From: JAOUEA01 sp963790335
Lineage (GTDB): Bacteria > Actinomycetota > UBA4738 > HRBIN12
Direction of reading: 5' to 3'
Length of the DNA: 64,000 nt
NCBI GenBank assembly: GCA_963790335.1
Contig: CAWBOB010000006.1
Location: forward strand, 124,001-188,000
Shown here: piece by piece, positions 7,831-17,377 of the stretch
How positions within the stretch are numbered: position 1 is the stretch's first letter
Layout: the number at the start of each line of letters is the position of its first letter
Translations under genes and position numbers: made by a program
The notes under the pieces: generated by a model
The model's input: the letters and a program-made list of their open reading frames with translations, nothing else
Told to the model about the DNA's origin: nothing
The model's database searches: none

Positions 7831-8961
7831 ATGGCGTTGAGCGGTTCCCTGCGCAACCTGACGATCGCCGCGGCCCTGTCCCTGGTCGCGGCCGCGTGTG
7901 GGAGTGAGGACGCCGATCCTGCCCCGGAGCCCGGCGGCGACAGCCAGAGCGCGACCCCAGCTGACCCGGCATCGATCACCGGCACGATCCGCCTGTACTC
8001 CTACTCAGACGGCTTCGACCCGGAGTACATGGAGACCTTCTTCGAGACCTATCCGAACATCGAGCTGGAGACGGCAGGCTTCGGCAGCAATGAGGAAGCG
8101 GTCGCGAAGATCCAGGCGGGATTCGAAGCCGACGTGGTGAACAGCTGCGTCGACGAAGCCACCCTCGAGATGGTGAACAAGGGCATGTACACGCCGCTCG
8201 ACACGTCCCGCCTCGAGCACTGGGAAGAGATATGGCCCGGCATGAAGGAGCTCCCGGGCGTCGTCGTCGACGGCGAGGCCTACATCGTGCCGGTCGATGC
8301 CGGCACCGCCGGCATCATGTACGACGCCGACGAGATCACGACGGCGCCGACGTCGTGGACCGACCTGTTCGATCCGCAATACGCGGGACGGGCCTCGCTC
8401 GAGGATCTGGCGATCACCGCGCTCGATGTGGGTGCGCTCGCCAACGGCATCGAGAACCCGCTCGAGATGACGCCCGACGAGCTCGAGATGGTGAAGCAGT
8501 ACCTCATCGACAACCGCGACCAGTTCCGCACGTTCTGGAAGGGCGAGGCCGACGTGAAGGCGCAGTTCAAGTCGGGCGAGATCGTCATCGCGAGCGGCTA
8601 CCCGGGCATCGCCAAGGCGCTCCGCGAGAAGGACGGTGTGAACGTGCAGTTCGCCGCCGCCGAGGAAGGTCAGATGCTCTGGACGTGCGGCTACGGCATC
8701 AGCCCCGACATCGCCGAGGAGAACGTCGACGCCGCCTACGCCCTGCTCAACTGGTACACGAGCCTGCCGCCGCAGATCTATGCGGCGACCAATTGGAACT
8801 ACCTCACGTCGAACCAGGGCATCATCGATGCGGTGCCTGCCAAGGTCGTCGAGGAAGCCTCGCTCGACTCGCTGTTCACGCTCGACAACGCGATCCCGGC
8901 GAGCCCACCCGATGACCGTGCGTCGTGGGTCGCCGCGTGGACGGAGGTCAAGGCCTCGTAG
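7831..8961 (+). CDS. ABC transporter substrate-binding lipoprotein, PotD/spermidine-putrescine type
   Basis: A 376-residue exported binding protein. The signal peptide ends in LVAAAC, so Cys23 is the probable lipidation site, followed by an acidic, Pro-rich linker. The mature part begins GTIRLYSYSDGFDPEYMETF and contains DVVNSCVDEA, PVDAGTAGIMYD and the GYPGIAKAL region seen in PotD-like proteins. The ATG at 7831 has GGAGG 6 bases upstream; other in-frame starts upstream would put the promoter inside the gene. It heads a four-gene importer operon. Family members carry polyamines, but also thiosulfate, phosphonates or iron, so the cargo is open; the aminotransferase downstream suggests an amine. 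Confidence 0.85.
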   Translation: MALSGSLRNLTIAAALSLVAAACGSEDADPAPEPGGDSQSATPADPASITGTIRLYSYSDGFDPEYMETFFETYPNIELETAGFGSNEEAVAKIQAGFEADVVNSCVDEATLEMVNKGMYTPLDTSRLEHWEEIWPGMKELPGVVVDGEAYIVPVDAGTAGIMYDADEITTAPTSWTDLFDPQYAGRASLEDLAITALDVGALANGIENPLEMTPDELEMVKQYLIDNRDQFRTFWKGEADVKAQFKSGEIVIASGYPGIAKALREKDGVNVQFAAAEEGQMLWTCGYGISPDIAEENVDAAYALLNWYTSLPPQIYAATNWNYLTSNQGIIDAVPAKVVEEASLDSLFTLDNAIPASPPDDRASWVAAWTEVKAS

Positions 8962-9872
8962 TGGCCATCCACGCTGAGCGATCGGGCCTCGCCCTTCACG
9001 ACGCGGCGGGCGCCGTTCGGTGGCGCCGTCGTCGCTCGTTGAACGCGTGGGCGTGGCGGCTCTTCCTGATGTTCGTGGGAGCGATGCTGTTCGGTCCCCT
9101 GGTGATCCTCGTCCTGTTCTCGTTCAACGACTCGAACGTGCTGGCGTTCCCGCTCGAGGGCTTGACGACGGACTGGTACTCCGAAGCGCTCACTGACCCG
9201 GTGCTGCGGAAGGCGCTCGCGAACTCGTTCCAGGTGGCACTGGTGGTCGCGCCCCTGTGCCTGGTACTCGGCACGCTCGCCGCGTTCGGCCTGACACGCT
9301 TCCGATTCAGGGGCCGTGGGGTCATCGGTGGTCTCGTCGGCGCGCCGCTCGTGCTGCCGTGGCTCATCATCGGCATCGCCGCACTCATGGGGTACGCACG
9401 CGCCGACATCGACCTCAGCTTGAAGACCGTCGTCGCTACGCAGACGGTCTGTACCTTCCCCCTCGTGACCGCGATCGTGGCCGCGCAGCTGTTCCGGTTC
9501 CAACGGGTACAAGAGGAAGCCGCGATCGACCTCGGATGCTCACGTCTGCAGGTGCTTCGCCACATCGTGCTGCCGCACATCGGACCGGCGCTCGCGGCCG
9601 CCGCCATCTTCGCCTTCGCCTGGTCGTTCAACAACTACGAGATCAGCGCGTTCACCCTCGGCTTCCAGCAGACGTTCCCCGTGTGGGTCTACTCGAACGT
9701 GCGCAACCCCGATCACACCGCCATCGTCAACGCGATCTCGGCGCTGATCTCCCTCGCACAGGTCGTGTTGATCTGGCTCGCCTTGAAGCTGATGCGCGTC
9801 CGCAGCGGTGATCGGGCGACCGCCGAGATGATCGCCGGCACCGAAGCGGTGGCTGCGGCGGCGAGGACATAG
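8961..9872 (+). CDS. ABC transporter permease, PotC type
   Basis: A membrane permease of about 303 residues with six hydrophobic segments and the EAA loop EEAAIDLGCSRLQVLRHIVLPH that docks the ATPase. The GTG at 8961 shares its G with the TAG stop of the binding protein gene, and GGAGGT at 8943-8948 can serve it; a longer in-frame start lies inside that gene. The FSFNDSN segment near residue 55 is typical for the PotC/PotI branch. Confidence 0.85.
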   Translation: MAIHAERSGLALHDAAGAVRWRRRRSLNAWAWRLFLMFVGAMLFGPLVILVLFSFNDSNVLAFPLEGLTTDWYSEALTDPVLRKALANSFQVALVVAPLCLVLGTLAAFGLTRFRFRGRGVIGGLVGAPLVLPWLIIGIAALMGYARADIDLSLKTVVATQTVCTFPLVTAIVAAQLFRFQRVQEEAAIDLGCSRLQVLRHIVLPHIGPALAAAAIFAFAWSFNNYEISAFTLGFQQTFPVWVYSNVRNPDHTAIVNAISALISLAQVVLIWLALKLMRVRSGDRATAEMIAGTEAVAAAART

Positions 9873-10772
9873 ATGGCAGCGGTCGGCGAGGCGCTCGGGA
9901 TCGGTTCCCACGACGCGGGGGCTCGGCGCGGTCCCCGGCGCCCCGGGGGGGCGCGAGGCGCCTTCGGCATCCTGTTCACGCCCGTCACGCTGCTGATCGT
10001 GCTGTTCCTGGTGCCCTTCCTCATCATGGTGCAGATGAGCGTGGTGAAGTTCCCGCCGCGTGTGGGCAGCGGGTACACCTTCGACCACTACGTCGACGTG
10101 CTGACGAACCCGCTGAACCCCCGCATCGCCTGGACCACGTTCACGATCGCGACGACCGCGATGATCGCGATGCTGCTCGTTGCCCTGCCCCTGGCCTACT
10201 TCATGGTCTTCAGGTCCGGGAAGTGGGAGCTCTTCCTGCTGCTCGCGCTCGTGCTCGCAGACGAGCTCGCGCCGGTGGTGAAGGTCTACGCGTGGCAGGT
10301 GATCCTCGGCCGCAACGGCATCCTGAACTGGTTGATCCCCGGCCCACCGGTCGAGTGGCTGCTCTATAGCTCGTTCGCGGTGATCCTCACGCTCTCGACG
10401 ACGTACATCACGTACACGACGATCCCGATCTACGCCGCGATGAAGGCGATCGAGCCCGCGACGTTCGAGGCCGCGACCGACCTCGGCGCAGGATGGTGGC
10501 AGCAGGCGCGGAAGATCCTGATCCCCCTCGCCGCCCCCGGCATCTTCGTGGCGATGATCCTCGTCTACATCCCGATGCTGACCGACTTCGTCACCTCCGA
10601 CATCGTCGGCGGCACCGGCTCGTACATGATGGGCCAGCGCGTGCGCGACCTCATCCTCGGTGAAGGGAACTGGGGCACGGGCTCGGCGCTGAACTTCCTG
10701 CTGCTCGCGATGTCGGCGCTGCTGTCGTTCGGCGCCTACCGGCTCGCCCGCCTGAACAGGATCGACGCATGA
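9873..10772 (+). CDS. ABC transporter permease, PotB type
   Basis: A 299-residue permease starting directly after the stop of the previous gene. Six membrane segments are visible, the first after a Gly/Arg/Pro-rich N-terminal tail of about 30 residues. The coupling loop is EAATDLGAGWWQQARKILIP. The segment TDFVTSDIVGG is characteristic of the PotB/PotH branch. Together with the preceding permease it forms the membrane channel of the importer. Confidence 0.85.
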   Translation: MAAVGEALGIGSHDAGARRGPRRPGGARGAFGILFTPVTLLIVLFLVPFLIMVQMSVVKFPPRVGSGYTFDHYVDVLTNPLNPRIAWTTFTIATTAMIAMLLVALPLAYFMVFRSGKWELFLLLALVLADELAPVVKVYAWQVILGRNGILNWLIPGPPVEWLLYSSFAVILTLSTTYITYTTIPIYAAMKAIEPATFEAATDLGAGWWQQARKILIPLAAPGIFVAMILVYIPMLTDFVTSDIVGGTGSYMMGQRVRDLILGEGNWGTGSALNFLLLAMSALLSFGAYRLARLNRIDA

Positions 10773-11956
10773 CGCTCACGGTGGGGACCCCCGGTGAGCA
10801 CAGCGGCGAGATCCTCGTCGAACGGGCGACCAAGCGCTTCGGCGATGTGCTCGCCGTGAACGACGTATCGATCGCGGTTCCCGGCGGGGAGTTCTTCTCG
10901 CTGCTCGGCCCGAGCGGCTGCGGCAAGACCACGACCCTCCGCATGATCGCCGGCTTCGAAGCGCCCGACCGGGGCCGCATCCTGCTGCAGGGAACCGACG
11001 TCACGCACGTGCCACCGCCCAAGCGCAACGTGAACATGGTGTTCCAGGCCTACGGCTTGTTCCCGCACATGACGGTGGGCGAGAACATCGCGTTCGGTCC
11101 GAAGATCAAGAAGTGGTCGCGTGACGAGACCCGGGAACGCGTCGCCGAAGCGGTGCGCACGGTGCGGCTCGAGGGGTTCGAGGACCGGCGCCCGGGCCAG
11201 CTGAGCGGAGGTCAGCAGCAGCGGGTCGCCCTGGCACGCGCGCTCGTGAATCGTCCGGCGGCGCTGCTGCTCGACGAGCCGCTCGGGGCGCTCGACCTCA
11301 AGCTCCGCAAGGAGATGCAGCTCGAGCTGAAGGATCTGCAGCAGCGCACCGGCACGACGTTCGTCTACGTCACCCACGACCAGGAAGAGGCCATGACGAT
11401 GAGCGACCGCATCGCCGTGATGAACGGCGGGGTGGTCGAACAGCTCGCGTCGCCGAAGGAGTTGTATCAACGCCCCGCTAGTGCCTTCGTCGCCGGGTTC
11501 ATCGGCACGTCGAACCTGATCGAGCTCCGCGCCGATCGACGCGACGGATCGCTGCTCGAGATGGAGCTGGGCGGCGGACAGCGGATCCTCGCGGTCGCAG
11601 AGGGCGTGGTCGCCACCGAGCAACAGCGCGTGACGATCACCGTTCGGCCGGAGTGGATCAAGCTCGCCACCGACGACGTCTCGGACCGAGCATCGCGCGT
11701 GAGCGGTACGGTGGTCGACGTCGTCTACCTCGGTTCGGTGACGCAGCTGATCGTGCTGCTGCCGACGGGCGAGCGGCTCACCGTGCATCGACTGAACGAC
11801 GAGGTTGGCGCCGAGGATCCTCGTCCGGGTCAGCAGGTCATGCTGCAGTGGGCAGCCGAGCACAGCTACGTGGTCGGAGCGGAAGCAGGCGCCGCCGAGA
11901 TCGCGGATCCGGTGTCCACCGGAGCCGCCGCCGCATCCGATCCGGGGAGTTCCTGA
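10769..11956 (+). CDS. ABC transporter ATP-binding protein, PotA type
   Basis: A 395-residue ATPase with Walker A GPSGCGKTT, Q-loop (NMVFQAYGLFPHMT), signature LSGGQQQRVALARAL, Walker B LLLDEPLGALD and H-loop YVTHDQEEA, followed by a TOBE domain in the last 120 residues, as in spermidine/putrescine and related importers. Start overlaps the stop of the permease (ATGA). It powers the preceding three-component importer. Confidence 0.9.
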   Translation: MTLTVGTPGEHSGEILVERATKRFGDVLAVNDVSIAVPGGEFFSLLGPSGCGKTTTLRMIAGFEAPDRGRILLQGTDVTHVPPPKRNVNMVFQAYGLFPHMTVGENIAFGPKIKKWSRDETRERVAEAVRTVRLEGFEDRRPGQLSGGQQQRVALARALVNRPAALLLDEPLGALDLKLRKEMQLELKDLQQRTGTTFVYVTHDQEEAMTMSDRIAVMNGGVVEQLASPKELYQRPASAFVAGFIGTSNLIELRADRRDGSLLEMELGGGQRILAVAEGVVATEQQRVTITVRPEWIKLATDDVSDRASRVSGTVVDVVYLGSVTQLIVLLPTGERLTVHRLNDEVGAEDPRPGQQVMLQWAAEHSYVVGAEAGAAEIADPVSTGAAAASDPGSS

Positions 11957-11971
11957 GAGAAAGGTTCACCG

Positions 11972-13308
11972 ATGTCGACAGAGATCGAGTCGCTCACGGC
12001 TGAGCAGATCGTCGCTGATTCCAAGCGATACACGGTGTACGACTGGCAAGCGCAGTCGACGGCGTCGCCGCTCGCGATCGATCGGGCCGAGGGCGTCTAC
12101 ATGTACGGCGTCGACGGCCGTCGATGGCTCGACTTCAACTCGCAGCTCATGGGCGTGAACATCGGCCACGGCGACAAGCGGGTCACCGAAGCGATCGCAC
12201 GCCAGGCGGAGCGGCTTCCCTACATCTCCCCGTTCCAGGCGTTCGAGGGCCGGGCCGCTGCTGGGGCGCAAGCTCGCGGAGCGTGTGGCCTGGCGATATC
12301 GAGAAGACGTTCTTCACGCTCGGAGGTGCCGAGGCAAACGAGAACGCGGTGAAGATCGCCAAGACGGTGACCGGCCGGCAGAAGGTGCTCGCGCGCTACC
12401 GGAGCTACCACGGTTCGACCTACGCCACGATGATGCTCACGGGCGACCCGCGCCGTTGGCCGAACGAGCAGCCCGCGATGCCCGGGGTCGTGCACGTGCT
12501 CGACCCGTACCACGGACCTCAGCGCGAGGTCGACGACGCCTCGACCGCGCTGGCCCTGCTCGAGGAGACGATCGAGCTCGAGGGGCCGCAGACGATCGCG
12601 GCGTTCATCCTCGAGCCGGTGACCGGCACGAACGGCGTCCTGATCCCGCCCGACGGTTACCTGCAAGGGGTGCGTGAGCTGTGCACCCGCTTCGGCATCA
12701 TGCTGATCACCGACGAGGTCATGTGCGGGTGGGGTCGTACGGGCGAGTGGTTCGCCGTGAACAACTGGGGTGTCGTTCCCGACATCATCACGACGGCCAA
12801 GGGCCTCACCTCCTCGTACGCTCCGCTCGGCGCCGTGGGGCTGGCTCCGCACGTCGCAGCCCATTTCGAGGACGCCGTCTTCTGGGGCGGGTTGACCTAC
12901 AACACCCATCCGCTCGGGGTGGCCGCCGCCATCGCAGCGATCCAGGTGCTCGAAGACGACGACCTCGTCGGCAACGCGAAGCGGCTCGAGCCGGTGATGC
13001 GCACCCACCACGAGGCGCTCGCCGCCAAGCACCCCAGCGTGGGCCGCCATCGCAACATCGGTCTGTTCGGCATCCTGGAGCTGGTGAAGGATCGGGAGAC
13101 GCTCGAGCCGTTGAGCCCCTTCAACCAGAAGAACGAGACGATGCAGGAGCTCGATCGCTTCCTGATCGACAACGGGCTCTCCACGTTCGTCCGGTGGTGG
13201 AACGTGATGACCAATCCTCCGCTCTGCATCAACGAGGAGCAGCTCGCCGACGGCTTCGAGATCATCGACCGAGCGCTCGAGATCGCCGACGCCGCGATGG
13301 ACGGGTGA
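11972..13308 (+). CDS. Class III (omega) aminotransferase, frame breaks
   Basis: A PLP-dependent aminotransferase of about 445 residues. Visible are an N-terminal YDWQAQ segment, the PLP phosphate-binding region TLGGAEANENA, the Asp of ITDEVMCGWGRTGEW, and the PLP Lys in TTAKGLTSSY. The frame breaks at about 12257 and again near 12283-12288; removing one base at each place restores RALLGRKLAERV followed by PGDIEKTFF. Both are probably assembly insertions. The gene follows the importer by 15 bases and precedes a hydroxyacid dehydrogenase, so it likely transaminates the imported amine. Resemblance to taurine- or beta-alanine-type pyruvate aminotransferases is noted but not decisive. Confidence 0.85.
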
Positions 13309-13312
13309 GGCG

Positions 13313-14194
13313 ATGCCCGGGGAGCGGATCGGGTTCATCGGGCTCGGCATCATGGGCAAGCCGATGGCACGGAACCTGCTCACCGCGGGGTTCAGGGTCA
13401 CGGTGCACTCCCGCAGCCCCGGGCCGGTCGACGAGCTCGAGGAAGCCGGGGCCTCACGAGGCGAGGGGCCCGCTGCCGTCGCCGCGGCGACCGACGTCAT
13501 CATCACCATGCTCCCCGACACCGCCGACGTGGAGCGTGTGCTCGTCGGGTCCGACGGCGTGATCGACGGCGTCGTCGACGGGGCCCTGGTCATCGACATG
13601 AGCTCGATCGATCCAGGTGCGACGCGATCGATGGCCGACGCGTTCGCCTCGAAGGGGGTCTCGATGCTCGACGCGCCCGTGAGCGGCGGCGAGCGTGGAG
13701 CCATCGACGCCACGCTCTCGATCATGGCCGGCGGCGATGAGGCCACGTTCACCAGGGCCAGGCCGATCCTCGAGGCGCTCGGCGCCAACATCGTGCACGT
13801 GGGTCCGAGCGGGGCAGGGCAGGTGACCAAGGCCTGCAATCAGCTCGTCGTGGCTGCCACCATCGAAGCGGTCGCCGAGGCTCTGCTGCTCGCGGAGCGC
13901 TCGGAAGTCGACGCCACGAAGGTGCGCGAGGCGTTGCTCGGCGGCTTCGCCGGCTCGAAGATCCTCGAGGTGCACGGACAGCGCATGCTCGATCGTGCGT
14001 TCGACCCCGGTTTCCGGATCAGGCTGCATCGCAAGGATGCCCGCATCGTCGAGGCACTCGCCGCGTCGACGTCGACGCCGATCCCGTCGTTCGCCGCCGT
14101 GGCGGCTCAGCTGCAGCGCGCGGTGGATTCGGGCGATGGCGAGCTCGATCACTCCGCGCTCTACGCCGAGATCGCGCGAGAGGCCGGCGCCTGA
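13313..14194 (+). CDS. 3-hydroxyisobutyrate dehydrogenase-family reductase
   Basis: A 293-residue beta-hydroxyacid dehydrogenase. The Rossmann motif FIGLGIMGKPMARNL opens the protein, with Asp-free HSRSPG after the second strand suggesting NADP use, the substrate-binding DAPVSGGERGA, and the catalytic Lys in GQVTKACNQ. The family reduces or oxidises small semialdehydes (tartronate, methylmalonate or succinate semialdehyde). Lying 4 bases after the aminotransferase, it would take care of the aldehyde product made by transamination, which is an inference from order. Confidence 0.85.
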   Translation: MPGERIGFIGLGIMGKPMARNLLTAGFRVTVHSRSPGPVDELEEAGASRGEGPAAVAAATDVIITMLPDTADVERVLVGSDGVIDGVVDGALVIDMSSIDPGATRSMADAFASKGVSMLDAPVSGGERGAIDATLSIMAGGDEATFTRARPILEALGANIVHVGPSGAGQVTKACNQLVVAATIEAVAEALLLAERSEVDATKVREALLGGFAGSKILEVHGQRMLDRAFDPGFRIRLHRKDARIVEALAASTSTPIPSFAAVAAQLQRAVDSGDGELDHSALYAEIAREAGA

Positions 14195-14212
14195 GCGTGG
14201 TGTGAGCCGGCC

Positions 14213-14620
14213 GTGAGTTCGATCCAGGGAAGGAACTGGGCCTTCGGGGCCGCCGCCATCGTGGCCGGGACGACCGCGATCTACGTCTGGATCATCGTCG
14301 GCGAGCAGGACACCGACCCCGGCCGGGTCGCAGCGGTGATCGCGGTCTTCCTGCTCGCCGTGGCGTGCGCGATCGGCGGCGGCGTGCTCCCCACCGCCGA
14401 GGGTCGCCATCTTGCAGCGGCGGCCGGAGCCGGTCTGTCGTTGTCGATGGGCGTGCTCGCGATCTTCTCGGTCGGGTTGTTCCTGCTCGTGGCCGCGGGA
14501 CTCCTGATCATGAGCATCGGCGCAGGCAGGACCGATGACCGCCACACCCCGCCCGTGCTGGTGGTGCTCGCCTTCGCTGTCGGGGCGGGCATCCCGTGGG
14601 CGCTGGTGCTCGCTGCCTGA
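14213..14620 (+). CDS. Small membrane protein of unknown function
   Basis: A 135-residue protein starting from GTG at 14213, with four hydrophobic stretches (roughly residues 9-30, 41-60, 66-100 and 112-133) and a short hydrophilic loop with Arg, Asp and His between the last two. No family was recognised. It lies 18 bases after the dehydrogenase, so it may be part of the same transcript. Confidence 0.6.
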   Translation: MSSIQGRNWAFGAAAIVAGTTAIYVWIIVGEQDTDPGRVAAVIAVFLLAVACAIGGGVLPTAEGRHLAAAAGAGLSLSMGVLAIFSVGLFLLVAAGLLIMSIGAGRTDDRHTPPVLVVLAFAVGAGIPWALVLAA

Positions 14621-14681
14621 GCGGGCCCGGAAGCACCGCGGACGCCTGCTGGAGACTTGGAACGGCGGGACGGCGTGCCCG

Positions 14682-16058
14682 CTACGTGCCGGCGATGTGC
14701 ACCAGCAGCAGTTGCCCACGCTGGCCGCGGCCCGAGTCGATCCGGAGGTTCGGCCCCTGCTGGCGGACGTAGACCTTGTGCGCCTGCACGTCGAGCAGCC
14801 AGTACCCCGGGCCGTAGAACGCGCTCACGTCCACGACGCCGCTCGATTCCCACACCCCGGGTCCACCTCCGATCTCCATCGCGTACGGCGAGGGCGCGAG
14901 GCGCGCCACCGGGGTGAGGGTGCCCGTGCCGAGGTCGTAGGTGTGGACACGGGCGTAGCCCGATGACGTGTCGTTGCGGTCCTCCTGGATCACGAGGGTC
15001 GTCTCGTTGATGCCCAGGTTGTCGGGATTCACCAGGTCGTCGCCTGCATCCCCGTCGAGCACCACCTCGAGGCTCGCGCGCCGCGGATGCGCCGGATCGA
15101 TCGTCATCCGATACAGGCGGCCGTTCCTGGTCTGCGAGGAGTTCGCCCCGGTGTCCGAGAGATAGATGACGCCCGGGTTGCGCGGGTCGTGCGCCGCGTC
15201 CTCGATCCGAACGAAGTTGAACGAGCCGAGGCGCTCGGACACCCGGTTGAGCTCGAGGCCGGTGTACCGCTGAGCGTGGGGGATGGGCACGAACCTGCCG
15301 TCGAGGGTATCGCCGACGGCGATGTCGTCGGTCGACGGCCTGCCGTCACCAGGATCGTCGGGCACCCAGACGTTGAAGGTGCCTCGTCCCCTGATCGCGT
15401 TCACGAAGGTGTCGCTGATGTAGGCGTAGGCCTGTGATTCCAACCGGAACGAGTCCTCGGCCAGGAACGTCACCGCCCTGTCCAGGCCCTTGATCGGCAC
15501 CACGTTCTCGTGGTTCAGGTGGCCGAAATGCGGCGTCTCGACCAGTCGCCCGGTCACGGCGTTCACCGCGATCGACATGCCGCCCTTCGGGGTTCCGATC
15601 CACTCTTCGCCCGTGAAGTACCAGGGCGTTCCCGCGACGGTATCGAGCGTGCTCGAGCAGAAGTACTGGTACCCCTCGGTGCCGTCGACGAGGTAGTCGG
15701 CGGCGACGACCTTGCCGTTGACGTTCAGGGTGATGTGGGAGACGCGGGCGTCGCTCGCATCGCCGTACGCATGGGCCGTCTCGTGGTTCACGAACGTCTC
15801 GAGCCGGTTCACGGCGCTGGCGTAGGCGCCGATGCCGTCGGGCACCCCGCTGAACTGGAACCCGCCGAGCCGTCCACCGATCACCTCACCGCTCGTGAGG
15901 ATCGGGGTGATCGTCGTACCTGGATCGAGCCGCACGAGATAGGGCCTCTCGGACGTCACGAACGGTTCGGTTCGCGTGTTCTGAACGGCGCTGGCAGACG
16001 GTTGCACGATGGCGGCGAGCAGCATGCCCAACGCCGTGAGCGGAATCAGTCGTCGCAT
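14682..16058 (-). CDS. Secreted PhoX-like (DUF839) protein
   Basis: A 458-residue exported protein with a Sec signal peptide (MRRLIPLTALGMLLAAIVQP, cleavage likely after SAS-A). The mature protein resembles the DUF839/PhoX propeller: ETFVNHETAH, a long WYFTGEEW and GHLNHENVVPIKGLD segment, RIEDAAHDPRNP and YLSDTGAN, then DNLGINETTLVIQED. PhoX enzymes are Ca/Fe-dependent alkaline phosphatases; the family also holds propellers with no shown activity, so phosphatase function is only suggested. Monocistronic, convergent with the small membrane protein. Confidence 0.7.
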   Translation of the reverse strand: MRRLIPLTALGMLLAAIVQPSASAVQNTRTEPFVTSERPYLVRLDPGTTITPILTSGEVIGGRLGGFQFSGVPDGIGAYASAVNRLETFVNHETAHAYGDASDARVSHITLNVNGKVVAADYLVDGTEGYQYFCSSTLDTVAGTPWYFTGEEWIGTPKGGMSIAVNAVTGRLVETPHFGHLNHENVVPIKGLDRAVTFLAEDSFRLESQAYAYISDTFVNAIRGRGTFNVWVPDDPGDGRPSTDDIAVGDTLDGRFVPIPHAQRYTGLELNRVSERLGSFNFVRIEDAAHDPRNPGVIYLSDTGANSSQTRNGRLYRMTIDPAHPRRASLEVVLDGDAGDDLVNPDNLGINETTLVIQEDRNDTSSGYARVHTYDLGTGTLTPVARLAPSPYAMEIGGGPGVWESSGVVDVSAFYGPGYWLLDVQAHKVYVRQQGPNLRIDSGRGQRGQLLLVHIAGT

Positions 16059-16136
16059 CCTGGACCTCCCCGGCCGACCTGACTCCCGAACGGTACCGTC
16101 GCGACCCAGGCGGGCGCCAGTTGCTCGGTAAGGCAG

Positions 16137-16475
16137 CTAGCTTGGCCCGGCGACTCGCTCCCTGATCTGCACCGCGCCATCGACCACCCGCGTCTCGTAC
16201 GTGTCGACGGGCGTGGTGGCCGGGCCGCGCATGACGTTGCCCTCCGCGAGCCCGAAGGTGCTCCCGTGCGCGGGGCACGTCACGGTGGCGAGCGACCCTG
16301 CGATCTTCACGGGCCCCCGATGAAGGGGCGCCCCCTGATGGGTGCATCTGTTGCTCAGGGCGAACACCCGATCGGCCGAGCTCACCAGGAGCACGGCCGT
16401 CCCGTCGAACTCCGCGCGTGCACCCTTGCCCTCTCGGAGGTCCTCCAGCGCAATGATCTCCGTCCAATCCTGCAT
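16137..16475 (-). CDS. Rieske [2Fe-2S] ferredoxin
   Basis: A 112-residue free-standing Rieske protein. Box one is RCTHQGAPLH (Cys and His ligands) and box two is TCPAHGSTF, both intact. No membrane anchor or oxygenase domain is present, so it is of the soluble ferredoxin type that feeds electrons to dioxygenases or acts with unknown partners. It is upstream of, and on the same strand as, the PhoX-like gene, with 78 bases between. Confidence 0.85.
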   Translation of the reverse strand: MQDWTEIIALEDLREGKGARAEFDGTAVLLVSSADRVFALSNRCTHQGAPLHRGPVKIAGSLATVTCPAHGSTFGLAEGNVMRGPATTPVDTYETRVVDGAVQIRERVAGPS

Positions 16476-16614
16476 CTCGCTCCCTTCTCTACCGCATCCG
16501 GGCTAGGTCGTTCCGGCTCGTTCGGGGATGTGTCTGCGGGGAACCACAAAGCGGAGAGACCGCCATCCGGGCGGCCTCGGGCGGACGACGTCCGTCGAGG
16601 GGAAGGGAGTAGGC
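16476..16614 (+). other. Leader with several short hairpins
   Basis: The region between the Rieske gene and the secreted protein gene. CCGCC/GGCGG with a 5-base loop around 16560-16575 and CGGAC-GAC-GTCCG at 16583-16595 can fold, and GGGAAGGGAG precedes the ATG at 16615. It may be a structured 5' leader. No known riboswitch consensus was matched with confidence. Confidence 0.3.
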
Positions 16615-17335
16615 ATGAGGAAGTTGATCGCTGCAGTCGCGGCGGCGCTGGCGCTGTCGCTGGTCGGGGGCACCGCCCTCGCCCACGAGACCAGGCTGCG
16701 CCTGTTCGATGGCGGGTCCGGCGCAGAGATCGGGTGGAGCCAGGGACCCGACTCGCCGAACGACGCTAACTCGTCGGCCCTGAACATCAGGACCGACGCC
16801 GGCGAGCATGCATTTGCGTACCGACCGAACTTCGGGCTCGGGGCGCCAGGTGGGTCGAACCTCAATGGCACGAACGTGCGGAACCTGTCGTTCGACTTCC
16901 TGAACACGCGTCGGTGGAGGGTACGTCGGGGCCGGAGCTCCGCGGTACTCGGTCGAGATCGACGAGGTCGGTGACGACCTGGCGGCCGAGGAAGCCGACC
17001 CGAATCTGCAGGAGTTCGCGTTCCTGTCTGCCTTCTACTGCCAGGGACCGACCTCCGACCCGAACTGGAGCCGGGCGGACTTCACCGGCGCCACGGATTC
17101 GAAGGGCGACTGCACCCTCCAGTACAAGGGCATGGATTACTCGAACACGGCGACGGAAGACGCCTGGGACGTGTTCGTGGCCGCGCACCCCGGGGTGCAG
17201 GTCGACTACGCGTTCCTGATCGTGGACGAGACCACGGCTCCCGGACGGACACGCGTGGACCGCATCGCGATGCAGGCCCATATGCAGGTGGCGGGCGGAC
17301 GGACCGTGCACTGTCCCAGCGAGGGCAGCTGCTAG
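16615..17335 (+). CDS. Secreted protein of unknown function, frame break
   Basis: An exported protein of about 239 residues with a clear signal peptide (MRKLIAAVAAALALSLVGGT, cleavage probably after ALA). The mature part has two probable disulphides (AFYCQGPTSD with GDCTLQY, and HCPSEGSC at the very end) and ends CPSEGSC. Frame changes at about 16904-16915: after one base is dropped, VGGGYVGAGAPRYSVEIDE continues the chain. No domain was recognised; the Cys-rich end and signal peptide suggest a periplasmic or extracellular role. It ends just before a strong hairpin. Confidence 0.65.
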
Positions 17336-17349
17336 GTCGGAGTGCGATG

Positions 17350-17377
17350 GAGGAGAGGGGCTTCGGCCCCTCTCCTC
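17350..17377. terminator. Two-way terminator hairpin
   Basis: A perfect 12-bp stem GAGGAGAGGGGC / GCCCCTCTCCTC with a TTCG tetraloop, between the convergent secreted-protein and HxlR genes; it overlaps the stop codon of the latter. No long T-run follows. Confidence 0.7.

Noticed and set aside
16476..16614. c-di-AMP (ydaO-type) riboswitch
   Set aside because: Some GGGGAACC-like and stem features resemble it, but the conserved core could not be placed by eye.
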